Of a DNA stretch of 64,000 nucleotides, positions 49,096-58,287 are shown piece by piece. The notes beneath the pieces are model-generated. The model worked only from the letters and a program-made list of their open reading frames with translations. It did not search any database and had not been told where the DNA came from. Origin of the DNA: Neobacillus sp. PS2-9 (lineage in GTDB: Bacteria > Bacillota > Bacilli > Bacillales > Cytobacillaceae). The first letter of the stretch is position 1; every line of letters begins with the position of its first letter. Where the stretch lies: positions 4,358,501-4,422,500 of the forward strand of contig NZ_CP133269.1 in assembly GCF_030915525.1 (NCBI RefSeq). Direction: 5' to 3'. The position numbers and the translations under genes are program-made.

Positions 49096-50205
49096 TTATT
49101 TATAATATTTTTTTAATGTTTTCATCCAATCTTCTTCGAATGCATCTGATTGGCCCCATCCAGAAATAATTTTTGATAGATTAACCATGTTAACAGGATC
49201 TTTAGACTTTTGAAGATTGTCTTGTGAAACTAGAGAAGCCTCTAAATCATAGGTTTTTGGTGTTTCTTCACCTGCTAGTTTTTTAGCAAGCAATCTCAAA
49301 TCCACCGCACCAATTAGTTTAGGATCCACGGCAGCTGTGTATTTCCAAGCACTACCTTTTCTTTGAATCTCTTGAAGGTCCGCATTCGAAACATCAATAC
49401 CATAAATTTTTACTTCTTCACGGCCCGCCTCTTTTAGAGCTCGTGCGGCACCAATAGCAAAGGCATCCCAAGTAGCAAAGATGGCATCCAACTTTCCTTT
49501 TGGATATTTATTTAACATGGCAGCTACGGCGTTTTGTGTTTGAACACTGGTATCTGCAGCGGCTACACCGAACCGTTCCACTTCTTTAATTCCAGGATTT
49601 TTTGAAAGTACATCTTGATATACTTTGTTTCGTCTAACCATTGGTGGAAAACCGTCAACCCAAAGGTACGCAATATTGGCTTTGCCCTTCGTATCCTTTA
49701 CAAGCTGATCCAATGCTAAAGTTGCCAATGCTTCGTCATCCTGTGATGTAAGTGTTACTCCCTCCACTTCAGCCAACTTTGGATTAGAGTCAAATGTAAC
49801 CACGCTTTTTCCTTTTTCGACGATTTTCTTTACATCGTTCACCGTCGCATCATCATCACCATGTGAAATAATGAATCCATCATAGTCCTGATCTAACGCC
49901 TGATTTATAGCATCATGGAATTTTGCTGTATCTCCGTTTGCAGTAAACACATCCACTTGTAATCCTAAGGCTTCTCCCTCTTCTTTTGCTCCTGCTAAGA
50001 ATTGAGCTGTGTGGTCGTCACCGCCAATTTTACGAATGACCTTAATTTTCAACTTGTCACTTTTAAATTTTTCTGGTACTCCTTCAAGTGATACATTTTT
50101 ATTTCCACTAGCTTTCTTCGTTTCTCCCCCAGAAGCACACCCCGTGAGTAGCAGGCTTGCAGCCAATGTTGATACAAGCACACTTTTTAATAAATTTCTT
50201 TTCAT
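49096..50205 (-). CDS. Sugar-type ABC transporter substrate-binding lipoprotein
   Basis: A 369-residue lipoprotein: signal peptide with lipobox LLTGCASGG (Cys23), then a periplasmic-binding-protein fold of the CUT2 type (VDVFTANGDTAKFHDAINQALDQDYDGFIIS near 82-112; GVTLTSQDDEALATLALDQLV; LDAIFATWDAFAIGAARALKEAGREEVKIYGID). First gene of the operon, about 80 bases after the terminator part of a SAM-I riboswitch, so high SAM should switch it off. Candidate ligands are methylthioribose, S-ribosylhomocysteine-derived AI-2 or another product of SAM use, by inference from the riboswitch. Confidence 0.9.
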   Translation of the reverse strand: MKRNLLKSVLVSTLAASLLLTGCASGGETKKASGNKNVSLEGVPEKFKSDKLKIKVIRKIGGDDHTAQFLAGAKEEGEALGLQVDVFTANGDTAKFHDAINQALDQDYDGFIISHGDDDATVNDVKKIVEKGKSVVTFDSNPKLAEVEGVTLTSQDDEALATLALDQLVKDTKGKANIAYLWVDGFPPMVRRNKVYQDVLSKNPGIKEVERFGVAAADTSVQTQNAVAAMLNKYPKGKLDAIFATWDAFAIGAARALKEAGREEVKIYGIDVSNADLQEIQRKGSAWKYTAAVDPKLIGAVDLRLLAKKLAGEETPKTYDLEASLVSQDNLQKSKDPVNMVNLSKIISGWGQSDAFEEDWMKTLKKYYK

Positions 50206-50283
50206 GATAAAAGCTCCCCCTTTTTGTCTTTCTTATCAAAATAAACTATTCCCATTGGAGAAGTTTTCTTTTAAGTAAAAATA

Positions 50284-50445
50284 AAAAACCTCTCCAGAAA
50301 AGAGAGGTTTCATCACAAATGTTGGACTACTCCTCTCTTATCTCTCAAAACATTAGATGTTTTGCAGGATTTAGCACCAATTCCTTTTCGGAACGGTTGC
50401 TGGGCGTCATCGGGCCAGTCCCTCTGCCACTCTTGATAAGAGAAC
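50284..50445 (-). ncRNA. SAM-I (S-box) riboswitch
   Basis: Minus strand, a complete SAM-I aptamer: P1 CTCTTATC ... GATAAGAG, then the conserved AGAGTGGCAGAGGGACTGGCCC, GATGACGCCCAGCAACC, GGTGCTAAATCCTGCA and the closing P1 arm (50335-50342). The expression platform ends in a terminator stem AAACCTCTC / GAGAGGTTT with a T-run (50285-50310). SAM binding would favour termination upstream of the ABC transporter operon. Confidence 0.95.
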
Positions 50446-50672
50446 GTATTATTGATTTAAAGTAATAAACTAAATTTAAACTCACATTAACAAGTTGTCA
50501 ATAGTATTTTAAATATTTTTAATAAAGTAATAACTCTTTTTAATCATATTGAACGGAGTTGGGAAAACTATTATTAAACCTAAACCCAGTTATTGCTTTA
50601 TTCTCCTAAGAAATTTCGGTATGATTATATTTAGTAAACCGAAATAAATTGCAGAAAGAAGTGTTACCATCC

Positions 50673-51887
50673 ATGAATAAGCAGGAAAGTGCAAAGCGTA
50701 ATTTACTAATTATGTGGTTTGCCAACTTCTTCGTTGCCGGTAGTATGACGATGGTCATGCCGTTTATTTCTCTGTATATTGAAACGTTTGGGGACTTTTC
50801 TGAGAAATATGTCCAGCATTGGTCGGGTATTACCTTTGGGATTACCTTTGTTTCTGCCTTTCTTTTTTCACCGGTTTGGGGAAAAATTGGAGATCGCTAT
50901 GGTCGGAAAAAGATACTTATCATTTCTGGATTAGGGATGGCTGTATCTATCTTTTTAATGGGATTTGTTCATTCAGTCTGGCAGCTGCTCTTTCTACGGT
51001 TTTTCATGGGCTTTTTCTCAGGGTTTATCCCGATGTCACAGGCATTCATCTCCACACAAACACCAAAAGAGATTGCTGGTCGTGTCCTTGGGACATTACA
51101 AACAGGAAGTATAACGGGTTCACTGTTAGGCCCCATGCTCGGAGGAATTTTAGCCGATACACTCGGCTATGCGACCACCTTTAAATGGACTTCGATTTCC
51201 ATATTCATCTCAGCCATGCTTGTCATCACTACGAAGGAATTTCTCATAGAACCAACGAAGGGTACTAAATCACATTATTCTAGTAAAGAGGTTATCAAAC
51301 ACATCCTACGAAATCCTGTACTATTAACTGTATTGCTTATTTCATCTCTTGTACAAATCGCCCATTTCAGCATCCAACCAATCCTGTCGTTATTTGTAAG
51401 TGATTTGCATGGGCCAAACAATGTTGCTTTTTATTCAGGGATTGCCTTTTCCGCAGCGGGAATAGGCAACTTACTCATGTCACGGAACTGGGGAAAGATT
51501 GCAGATAAATATGGTTATATCAAAATTTTAGTCATACTTCTATTTTCAGCTGGAATAGTGTACTTACCAGGAGCGATCGTGACTGGTCTTTGGCAGCTTG
51601 TCATCATCCGGATTGCCTTAGGTGTGACCATTGGCGGAATCATTCCTGTCAGGATTGCTTATATTCGCCAGGAGGCTCCGATTACCATGCAAGGTGAGGT
51701 CCTCGGGTATAACAATAGTCTAAGATTTCTCGGTAACATCATTGGGCCCATGCTGGGGGGCTTTCTTTCTGGCTACTTTGGCTTTTCCGCCGTTTTCATA
51801 AGTACCAGTGCTTTATTGATTATGAGCGGACTGATTTTGCTCGTATCATTGCTCCGACATCCTAAGCTTGTTAAACATACAGCGTAA
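50673..51887 (+). CDS. MFS multidrug exporter (DHA1 type)
   Basis: A 404-residue, twelve-helix transporter. MVMPFISLYIETFGDFS (about 24-40) and the loop motif KIGDRYGRKKILI (about 74-86) place it in the drug:H+ antiporter family with twelve helices (YfmO/NorA/BmrA-type group). ATG 50673 is chosen over an upstream TTG at 50649, since the family starts near there; the ribosome site is weak. The substrate is unknown. Single gene with a terminator at 52000. Confidence 0.88.
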   Translation: MNKQESAKRNLLIMWFANFFVAGSMTMVMPFISLYIETFGDFSEKYVQHWSGITFGITFVSAFLFSPVWGKIGDRYGRKKILIISGLGMAVSIFLMGFVHSVWQLLFLRFFMGFFSGFIPMSQAFISTQTPKEIAGRVLGTLQTGSITGSLLGPMLGGILADTLGYATTFKWTSISIFISAMLVITTKEFLIEPTKGTKSHYSSKEVIKHILRNPVLLTVLLISSLVQIAHFSIQPILSLFVSDLHGPNNVAFYSGIAFSAAGIGNLLMSRNWGKIADKYGYIKILVILLFSAGIVYLPGAIVTGLWQLVIIRIALGVTIGGIIPVRIAYIRQEAPITMQGEVLGYNNSLRFLGNIIGPMLGGFLSGYFGFSAVFISTSALLIMSGLILLVSLLRHPKLVKHTA

Positions 51888-51999
51888 TAACTCATTCAGT
51901 ATACAAAAGTTACCAGTAACTTTATTGAAATAAATTAGGTTATTCCGGAAATATATGATACAATAACTCTACCATTTGAATTACTGTTTCATTTGTGTG

Positions 52000-52026
52000 C
52001 CCTACTCATTCATGAGTGGGGTTTTT
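52000..52026 (+). terminator. Terminator of the MFS exporter gene
   Basis: CCCTACTCAT (52000-52009) pairs with ATGAGTGGGG (52012-52021); TTTTTG follows. Confidence 0.75.
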
Positions 52027-52045
52027 GTTTTGGTTTTTTTTGAAT

Positions 52046-52288
52046 GGCTTTGTTAAAATTGCCTATTGATTTCCGCTCCAGGCTCTTCGCTTTCCGTGGG
52101 CGTTTCGGCGAGCCTCCTCGGCGCTTGCGCCTGCGGGGTCTCCCCTGAACCGTACTCCCACAGGACATTGAATAAGCTTCCTTGAATCTACACCGCACGA
52201 AGGAAATGCGATAGCATTTTCGAGGATCTTCGAGTCTTCCGCTCCAATCAACAGGGTATAAAAATCAACACTGTTCTTTAACACAGCC
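52046..52288 (-). repeat. MITE-like dispersed repeat, copy C with internal insertion
   Basis: Same family as copies A and B in inverse orientation (GGCTTTGTTAAA at one end, TTTAACACAGCC at the other). It is longer by about 60 bases, with an extra segment between about 52160 and 52225 that contains its own palindrome (GAAATGCGATAGCATTTTC). Confidence 0.85.
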
Positions 52289-52294
52289 TTTTGA

Positions 52295-52330
52295 ATAAAA
52301 AAAACAGACTCTATAAAATAGAGCCTGTCT
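52295..52330 (-). terminator. Terminator of the cold-shock gene
   Basis: ACAGACTCTAT (52304-52314) pairs with ATAGAGCCTGT (52318-52328), with TTTTTTTT on the minus strand. Confidence 0.8.
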
Positions 52331-52344
52331 TATCCGAAATGGTA

Positions 52345-52545
52345 TTAAGCTTTACGAACGTTAGTAGCTTGTGGTCCACGTTGACCTTGTTCTACTTCAA
52401 AAGTAACAGCTTGACCTTCGTCTAATGATTTGAAACCTTCGCTTTGGATTGCTGAGAAGTGAACGAATACATCGTCTCCAGCTTCGCGTTCGATGAATCC
52501 AAAACCTTTTTCTGCGTTAAACCATTTTACTTTACCTTGTTCCAT
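52345..52545 (-). CDS. Cold-shock protein (CspB/CspD type)
   Basis: A 66-residue OB-fold RNA chaperone. Both nucleic-acid motifs are intact: RNP1 KGFGFIE (about 14-20) and RNP2 VFVHFSAI (about 27-34); the Trp8 site in VKWFNAEKG is present. ATG 52545 is chosen because AGGAGGAAACACAC precedes it, and it gives the normal family length. A promoter 120 bases upstream leaves a long leader, typical for csp genes where the leader RNA controls translation in the cold. Single-gene unit. Confidence 0.95.
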   Translation of the reverse strand: MEQGKVKWFNAEKGFGFIEREAGDDVFVHFSAIQSEGFKSLDEGQAVTFEVEQGQRGPQATNVRKA

Positions 52546-52667
52546 GTGTGTTTCCTCCTGCTGTGTGCTTTTGCACACATTATGGTACTATCCTTGCACT
52601 CAGTGATCATCAAGACGAAAAGTTAACTTATACTATCCTTTACACCGAACAAAAATAATTCTTCTTT

Positions 52668-52696
52668 AGTATAACATTTCACTTAAGTATTTGCAA
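52668..52696 (-). promoter_or_regulatory. Sigma-A promoter of the cold-shock gene
   Basis: Minus strand: -35 TTGCAA (52691-52696), 17-bp spacer, -10 TATACT (52668-52673). The leader would be about 115 bases. Confidence 0.7.
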
Positions 52697-52737
52697 GAAG
52701 ACAATAAAGAGTGTCCTTTTAGCCTCTCATGTTTTAC

Positions 52738-52786
52738 CGCCCGCGAACCGCTCGCGCCTTGAGCGGACATCAACATCCCAGTTTAA
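52738..52786 (+). repeat. Fragment of the MITE-like repeat
   Basis: Retains only the right end: GAGCGGACATCAACA ... TTTAACAAAG, compared with GAGCGGAAATCAACAGG of copy A. Confidence 0.55.
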
Positions 52787-52792
52787 CAAAGA

Positions 52793-53914
52793 TTATTTTT
52801 TTGCAATATTGGCTTCCAACTTGGTAAAATCAAGATCCTGATAATAGCTGTTTTTGACCAAGATATTTGGACCTAAGCATGAAACAGCTGGGCAATGACA
52901 GCTTAACTCCTTCGCTATGCCTGTGTTTTGCCAAGCTTGATAGGCCTCTTCAAGTGTGGTTGTTTGGATATTTCCTAAAGGAGGAGTATCTCCGAAATCC
53001 GTTACAATAATTTCACCGTTAAATATATTCACATTCAAACGGGAACGACCATCTGGATCATTTCTGACGGTTACATTTTCACTCTGATAAAGTCGTTTTA
53101 AAAGGTCCAAATCCTCCTGTTTACTGCTGCAAGCATAAAATGGCAGTGTTCCAAAGAGCATCCATACATTTTCATCCCTTATGTCTAATAAATGATGAAT
53201 TGCGTCCCTAATTTCACTTAATGATAATGTTTCAAGATTACTGGCGAAATCACTCGGATACATAGGATGCACTTCATGGCGTTGACAAAGCATTTCATCT
53301 ACAATTTGCCGGTGAATCTTTTCCAAATGAGGCAGTGTCCGTTTATTTAACATGGTTTCCGCTGAAACCATGACACCCGCTTTTACCAGTTCCCTGCTAT
53401 TTTCTATCATTCTCGTAAAATATTTTTCTCGCTGGCTATAATCAGGCTTCCGCTCCATCCTTGCAAAGCCGCCTTCTACAAAATCGTCCACCGTTCCCCA
53501 ATTATGTGAAATATGTAATACATCCAAATACGGAATAATTTCTTCATACCGATTTAAATCAAGGGTTAGGTTCGAATTCATCTGTGTTCGAACTCCGCGC
53601 TCATGGGCATACTTTAAAATGGGCATTACATAATTACTGACAGAGCTATGCGAAAGCATAGGTTCTCCCCCTGTAATACTTAACGAACGTAGTTGTGGAA
53701 TTTCCTCTAACCTATGTAATATAAGCTCAATTGGAAGTGCTAACGGGTCCTTTGTTTGGAGGGTGTATCCTACAGCACAATGCTCGCAACGCATATTACA
53801 AAGAGTGGTAGTCGTTAATTCGATATTGGTAAGCAGAGGTTTTCCGTATTGTGTTACATCTAAATACGCTTCCCAAGGATCGAACTGGGGGGTAATTTTA
53901 TTTAATGTCTTCAT
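52793..53914 (-). CDS. yfkAB: Radical SAM protein YfkAB
   Basis: A 373-residue radical-SAM enzyme. The SAM-binding cluster motif is CNMRCEHC near 38-45, followed by the GGEP motif (SITGGEPML). The C-terminal CHCPAVSCLGPN (near 341-352) has the extra cysteines of the CxCxxxxC family, known as YfkAB in Bacillus. Reaction unknown. RBS is weak (AGGAG at about 10 bases, reverse strand). Single gene. It is not adjacent to the peptide locus at 17.9 kb, so linkage to it is not suggested by position. Confidence 0.88.
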   Translation of the reverse strand: MKTLNKITPQFDPWEAYLDVTQYGKPLLTNIELTTTTLCNMRCEHCAVGYTLQTKDPLALPIELILHRLEEIPQLRSLSITGGEPMLSHSSVSNYVMPILKYAHERGVRTQMNSNLTLDLNRYEEIIPYLDVLHISHNWGTVDDFVEGGFARMERKPDYSQREKYFTRMIENSRELVKAGVMVSAETMLNKRTLPHLEKIHRQIVDEMLCQRHEVHPMYPSDFASNLETLSLSEIRDAIHHLLDIRDENVWMLFGTLPFYACSSKQEDLDLLKRLYQSENVTVRNDPDGRSRLNVNIFNGEIIVTDFGDTPPLGNIQTTTLEEAYQAWQNTGIAKELSCHCPAVSCLGPNILVKNSYYQDLDFTKLEANIAKK

Positions 53915-54143
53915 ACAAACTCCTTTATTTTTGTAGTAGGAAAAACCTTATTATAGCGCATCACGAGGCCAAGTAGCTATTTATATTAGTTACAAAAGCA
54001 TATGAATATAAATTGAGAATATTCTATGGCATTTCCCTATTTTCCGTTGGGTAATTGAAGTAATTCCCGTATAATACATATTTGTTCCATGATTATTGAA
54101 AAATAAATTGATAGTAAACGAATTGTGAATGGTGGTAGTAGAA

Positions 54144-54932
54144 ATGGAAATGCAGCCTTTGCATGAAGCAGAAAAATTAGCCTTAAAAAAGATTAAGATA
54201 TTTCGACAAAGCATCCTCCGATATATTTTACGCTCGATGCTTGCCAGTATGTTTATTGGTTTTGGGGTCATTGTTGCGTTTAAAACCGGTAATTTCTTTT
54301 ATGTAGTAGACTCCCCGTTTGCCTACCCAATGGCCGCTCTTACTTTCGGAGCAGCGATTATATTAATTGCCTATGGTGGTGGTGATCTATTTACAGGAAA
54401 TACGTTTTATTACACCTACGCTGCACTCCGTAAGAAAATGACTTGGATAGAAGTACTAAAACTATGGGTTTGCAGTTATACAGGAAATATCCTAGGTGCC
54501 GCTGTCTTTGCTTTTATTATTTTCACAACAGGACTTTATGCGAGCTCTTCAGTTAATGGGTTTCTCCTTCATGTCGTGGAAGTAAAAATGCAAGTCCCAA
54601 CAACAGAGTTGTTTTTCAGAGCAATTCTTTGTAACTGGCTTGTTTGTATGGCCTTTTTCCTGCCAATGGGGTTAAAAGGGGATGGACCAAAGATGTTTGC
54701 CATGATGCTGTTTGTCTTCTGTTTCTTTATTTCCGGATATGAGCACAGTATTGCTAATATGTGTACATTCGCTATTGCCTTAGTACTAAATCACCCAGGA
54801 ACGATTTCATGGGGTGGCGTGATTCACAACCTTGTTCCTGTTACAATCGGCAATCTGATTGGCGGAGCTGTATTTATGGCAATGATGTATTATTACGTAA
54901 ATAAACCGTTTTTAGATGAATATCAGGAATAA
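54144..54932 (+). CDS. Formate/nitrite transporter-family channel (FNT)
   Basis: A 262-residue channel of the FNT family with six membrane helices (residues about 30-255). Family signatures: GGGDLFTGNTFYYTYAALR (about 83-101), a region that forms the central constriction, and NWLVCMAFFLP near 166-176. Members carry formate, nitrite or hydrosulfide as acids. ATG 54144 is chosen from several in-frame starts because GGTGG lies eight bases upstream. A nitrite role would suit the nitrate-reductase-like complex at 11-16 kb, but there is no genetic linkage. Single gene. Confidence 0.87.
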   Translation: MEMQPLHEAEKLALKKIKIFRQSILRYILRSMLASMFIGFGVIVAFKTGNFFYVVDSPFAYPMAALTFGAAIILIAYGGGDLFTGNTFYYTYAALRKKMTWIEVLKLWVCSYTGNILGAAVFAFIIFTTGLYASSSVNGFLLHVVEVKMQVPTTELFFRAILCNWLVCMAFFLPMGLKGDGPKMFAMMLFVFCFFISGYEHSIANMCTFAIALVLNHPGTISWGGVIHNLVPVTIGNLIGGAVFMAMMYYYVNKPFLDEYQE

Positions 54933-54935
54933 AAA

Positions 54936-54968
54936 TAAGGCTGACTCCTTTCTAGAGTCAGCCATTTT
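54936..54968. terminator. Bidirectional terminator after the FNT gene
   Basis: GGCTGACTC (54939-54947) pairs with GAGTCAGCC (54955-54963); ATTTTTG follows on the plus strand. Confidence 0.8.
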
Positions 54969-55014
54969 TGTAGTAACATTGTCGAATGCTATCACCTTAT
55001 CCAATAATTAGGGA

Positions 55015-55087
55015 ATATCGACAAATTCCCGGGGAAATAACAACAAATTCAGCAAGATATCGACAACTATTTAAAATATTCTAACAA
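55015..55087 (+). repeat. Degenerate ATATCGACAA word array
   Basis: The core ACAA of related words (ATATCGACAA, AATAACAACAA, ATATCGACAA, ATTCTAACAA) falls at 55021, 55043, 55063 and 55084, spacing 22, 20 and 21. Confidence 0.45.
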
Positions 55088-55113
55088 CAGTAATATTTGT
55101 AATATTTATTGAC

Positions 55114-57243
55114 CTATTTATTTTTACTTAGAAAATATAGATAGCCTTTAATCATAAAGTAGCTAACCTCTTCTGGAAGGAGTTCCTTAATGGGTTTTAG
55201 TCGATCACGCCCAGCTTCTCCCACTGCTTTTTCTAAAAGCGGTATGTATTCGGCTGGGATATGTTTTGAAAAATCGACCTCTAACCCCTGCTGTGCACAT
55301 TGAATTAAGTGATTCTCCACCGTACTAACCGCTAAATCACGCTTCTCAGCAATTTCCATTATTGAATAATCACCTTGATGCAATGTCAATGTTTCCAAAT
55401 GCGAATCAGTGACCGTCCTTTTTGCCTGCTTCTTCGGCGCATTCTCTACAGATCCATGTTCACTCTGATAATCCGGATTGTCTTCAACGAATGTGAGTAT
55501 TGCCTCAATAAACCGAAATCCATATTTTTGAAGCTTCAGTTCACCCACACCGCTTACCTGTAAAAACTCCTCGTTCGTGATAGGAAGTTTGACACACATA
55601 TCCTTTAAGGCAGCATCAGAGAATATAACAAATGGTGGTACTTTTTCCGATTCAGCAATTTGTTTTCGTACCTCACGTAACACTTCAAATAACGGATCGT
55701 TCTTAGACACTTGCTTAACCTGAACCGTTTCTCTCCTGTATACCTGTTGCTTTCCTAATAGAACCTCTTTTCCCTTAGGAGAAACAAAAAGAGTAGGAAA
55801 TTGTCCTTGCTCAATGGCAATTAACTCTTGTGAAATCAAGAATTCAATAAAATCACTTACATCTTTTGCACTCTTTTCCTTCATAATTCCGTAAGTAGGC
55901 AGCCTGTTAAAACCCATTTCCACCACCTTTTGATTTTTCGATCCTGTTAAAACCTGGGCTGTGATGGTTTTACCAAAGCGTTGCCCCATCCGAATGACAC
56001 AGGACATGACCATTTGTGCTTCTCTGGTTACATCTATACTTGTTCTAGTATCCAGGCAATTCCCACATCGACCACAGGATTCAGTCTCCGTTTCACCAAA
56101 ATATTTTAAAATAAATTCCTGCAGACAATCTTCCGTGTGGCAATAGTCCACCATTTGCTGAAGCTTGTCCAACTCTTGTGTCATGCGGGTTCTATCACTA
56201 GATTGATCGATAAGAAATCGTTGGACCTGCACATCCTGTGGCGAATATAACAGAACACATTCACTCTCCAGTCCATCACGTCCAGCACGACCTGCTTCCT
56301 GGTAATAGCTCTCCATATTCTTCGGCATTTGATAGTGAACAACATATCGAATATTGGATTTATCTATCCCCATCCCAAAGGCAGAAGTGGCAACCATTAC
56401 CGTTGCCTTATCCTCTAAAAACCGTTCCTGCTCATGGTTTCGCTCCACATCTCCCATCCCTGCATGGTAGCGAGCAACATTGATATTTTCTTTAGTAAGT
56501 CTTTCATAAAGTTGATCTACATTTTTCCGTGTCGCCGCATAAATAATCCCGGCTTCTTTATCGTTCTTTCTCAAATAGTCGAAGAGATACTTTTGTCTAT
56601 CTTGACCTTTGATAACGGCGAAAGACAGATTTTCCCGTTCGAATCCTGTAATAATCGTATTTCTTTCATCAATGCTTAAGAGACGGCAAATATCCTCACG
56701 CACTCTTGGTGTTGCTGTCGCCGTTAGTGCAAGAACATTCGGTCTTTGCGGTAGGGTATTCAGCATTTGTTGAATATGGCGGTAGCTGGGACGAAAATCA
56801 TGTCCCCATTGTGAAATACAGTGGGCTTCGTCCACAGCTACAAGCGGGATGTCCATTTCTCTTATGTCCTCGATAAATTCTTGTGATTCTAATCTTTCTG
56901 GTGCAATGTATAGCAGTTTGTATTTCCCTTGTTTAGCTTCACGAATCCGTTCACTTGCTTCACTAAAACTTAATGAGCTATTAATAAATGTGGCTGAAAT
57001 ACCGACTTGAATGAGGGCATCTACCTGGTCCTTCATTAAAGAGATTAATGGGGAAATGACAAGCGTGGTTCCTGGTAGGACTAGCGCAGGGATTTGATAG
57101 CAAATCGATTTACCACCGCCCGTGGGCATGACGCAAATGGTATTTTGTCCGTTTAACACGGATTGAATAGCCTGCTCTTGTCCCGTACGGAAGGAGCTGT
57201 AACCAAAATGCGTTTCTAGTAACGGCAATGCGTTTTCAAACAA
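55114..57243 (-). CDS. recQ: ATP-dependent DNA helicase RecQ
   Basis: A 709-residue 3'-5' helicase for recombination and fork repair. Helicase domain with Walker A PTGGGKS near 41-47 and the DEAH box VDEAHCISQWGHDFRPSY; conserved HxxGxGxxxR-type VVATSAFGMGIDKSNIRYVVH; zinc-binding RQC domain with C...CGRCGNC; HRDC domain near 540 and a further C-terminal winged-helix-like extension. TTG 57243 is chosen because GAGGAGGACCCCCT precedes it; an in-frame TTG at 57261 is too far upstream. Single-gene unit between the FNT gene and the EamA transporter. Confidence 0.95.
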   Translation of the reverse strand: MFENALPLLETHFGYSSFRTGQEQAIQSVLNGQNTICVMPTGGGKSICYQIPALVLPGTTLVISPLISLMKDQVDALIQVGISATFINSSLSFSEASERIREAKQGKYKLLYIAPERLESQEFIEDIREMDIPLVAVDEAHCISQWGHDFRPSYRHIQQMLNTLPQRPNVLALTATATPRVREDICRLLSIDERNTIITGFERENLSFAVIKGQDRQKYLFDYLRKNDKEAGIIYAATRKNVDQLYERLTKENINVARYHAGMGDVERNHEQERFLEDKATVMVATSAFGMGIDKSNIRYVVHYQMPKNMESYYQEAGRAGRDGLESECVLLYSPQDVQVQRFLIDQSSDRTRMTQELDKLQQMVDYCHTEDCLQEFILKYFGETETESCGRCGNCLDTRTSIDVTREAQMVMSCVIRMGQRFGKTITAQVLTGSKNQKVVEMGFNRLPTYGIMKEKSAKDVSDFIEFLISQELIAIEQGQFPTLFVSPKGKEVLLGKQQVYRRETVQVKQVSKNDPLFEVLREVRKQIAESEKVPPFVIFSDAALKDMCVKLPITNEEFLQVSGVGELKLQKYGFRFIEAILTFVEDNPDYQSEHGSVENAPKKQAKRTVTDSHLETLTLHQGDYSIMEIAEKRDLAVSTVENHLIQCAQQGLEVDFSKHIPAEYIPLLEKAVGEAGRDRLKPIKELLPEEVSYFMIKGYLYFLSKNK

Positions 57244-57349
57244 AGGGGGTCCTCCTCTCAATTTGGATTGTGTCTCTTAGCTGAAAATCGTCATGATTCT
57301 ATTATACTGCTTTTTGAAAAAAAATTTGTGAACTTTCCTAGTTGTCCAT

Positions 57350-57382
57350 GCAAAAAAGATCTCTTATTCAAGAGACCTCGCT
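57350..57382 (-). terminator. Terminator of the EamA transporter gene
   Basis: GGTCTCTT pairs with AAGAGATC, with TTTTTTGC on the minus strand; overlaps the stop codon. Confidence 0.7.
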
Positions 57383-58287
57383 AACACTTTATACACTTTT
57401 CCAAAGTTTAAAAAACCGGAGGATAATAGAACGCCTGAAATCACCATGATGGTTCCTATTATTTGAACCATGGTAACGGGGGTACCTGTTGCGATTGAGA
57501 TAAGCATGGTAACAACTGGCACTAAATTAAAGAATACGGCCGTATTTGCCGCTCCTATCATCTCCATTGCTTTGTTCCACCATAGATAGCCAAAGACACT
57601 GGTGAAGATGGCCATAAATAAAATGGCTCCCCAAGCTGCGATTGGTACATTGGTGGTGACTGGATTCACACTTGGTGAAAAGGCAGCTAATCCGATAAGG
57701 CACAAAGCACCGACGATCATCGTGTAGGTAGTAGTCTCTAAGGAAGAACTCGTTTTTAAATACTTTCTCCCTAATACCCCATACAAGGCCCAGCACACAT
57801 TCCCCGCTAAGATGAACAAGTCACCCTTTGAAAATGAAAGAGTTTGAATCACTTCCCAAGATCCTTTTGTCAATACCAGGGTTACTCCTACTAGGGCAAA
57901 AAGAATTCCTACGGTTTGTTTTTTGTTGATTGGTGCCTTTAAAATTAAATATGCCAATATGGTAGTCACTAGTGGATTCGTTCCCATAATTAAGGCTCCA
58001 TTTAATGGCGAAGTATGGTTCATTCCGAAAAAGAAAAAGGCATTAAATCCAAAAATCCCCACTACCCCAAGTATGGTATAAGTGATTCCGTGCCTGCGAA
58101 TGGTTTCCCATCTTACTTTCTTTTGAATGATTAGAAGAGCAAACATAACAAGTGCCGCAATGCCAAATCTCCATCCTGCTGCACTTGCTGCAGAAAAATA
58201 TTGAACGGCGTACTTGGCAAGGTTGAAGGTGGCACCCGTCACTAACACAAAACCAATTAACATGCCTACCACTTTACTGTTTATCAT
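57364..58287 (-). CDS. EamA/DMT-family transporter
   Basis: A 307-residue protein with ten predicted helices and two EamA repeats (first GWRFGIAALVMFALLI, LGVVGIFGFNAFFFFGM; second WALYGVLGRKYL, GAILFMAIFTSVFGYLWWNKAME). It exports or imports small metabolites. It overlaps the MerR-type regulator gene by 14 bases in the same operon, so it is likely induced by whatever that regulator senses, with an aldehyde or other electrophile as a candidate because of the operator type (inference). Confidence 0.88.
   Translation of the reverse strand: MINSKVVGMLIGFVLVTGATFNLAKYAVQYFSAASAAGWRFGIAALVMFALLIIQKKVRWETIRRHGITYTILGVVGIFGFNAFFFFGMNHTSPLNGALIMGTNPLVTTILAYLILKAPINKKQTVGILFALVGVTLVLTKGSWEVIQTLSFSKGDLFILAGNVCWALYGVLGRKYLKTSSSLETTTYTMIVGALCLIGLAAFSPSVNPVTTNVPIAAWGAILFMAIFTSVFGYLWWNKAMEMIGAANTAVFFNLVPVVTMLISIATGTPVTMVQIIGTIMVISGVLLSSGFLNFGKVYKVLARSLE

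Noticed and set aside
54000..54128. An NreC box before the FNT gene (TATGGCATTTCCCTA)
   Set aside because: The half-sites are imperfect and the spacing is five rather than four bases.
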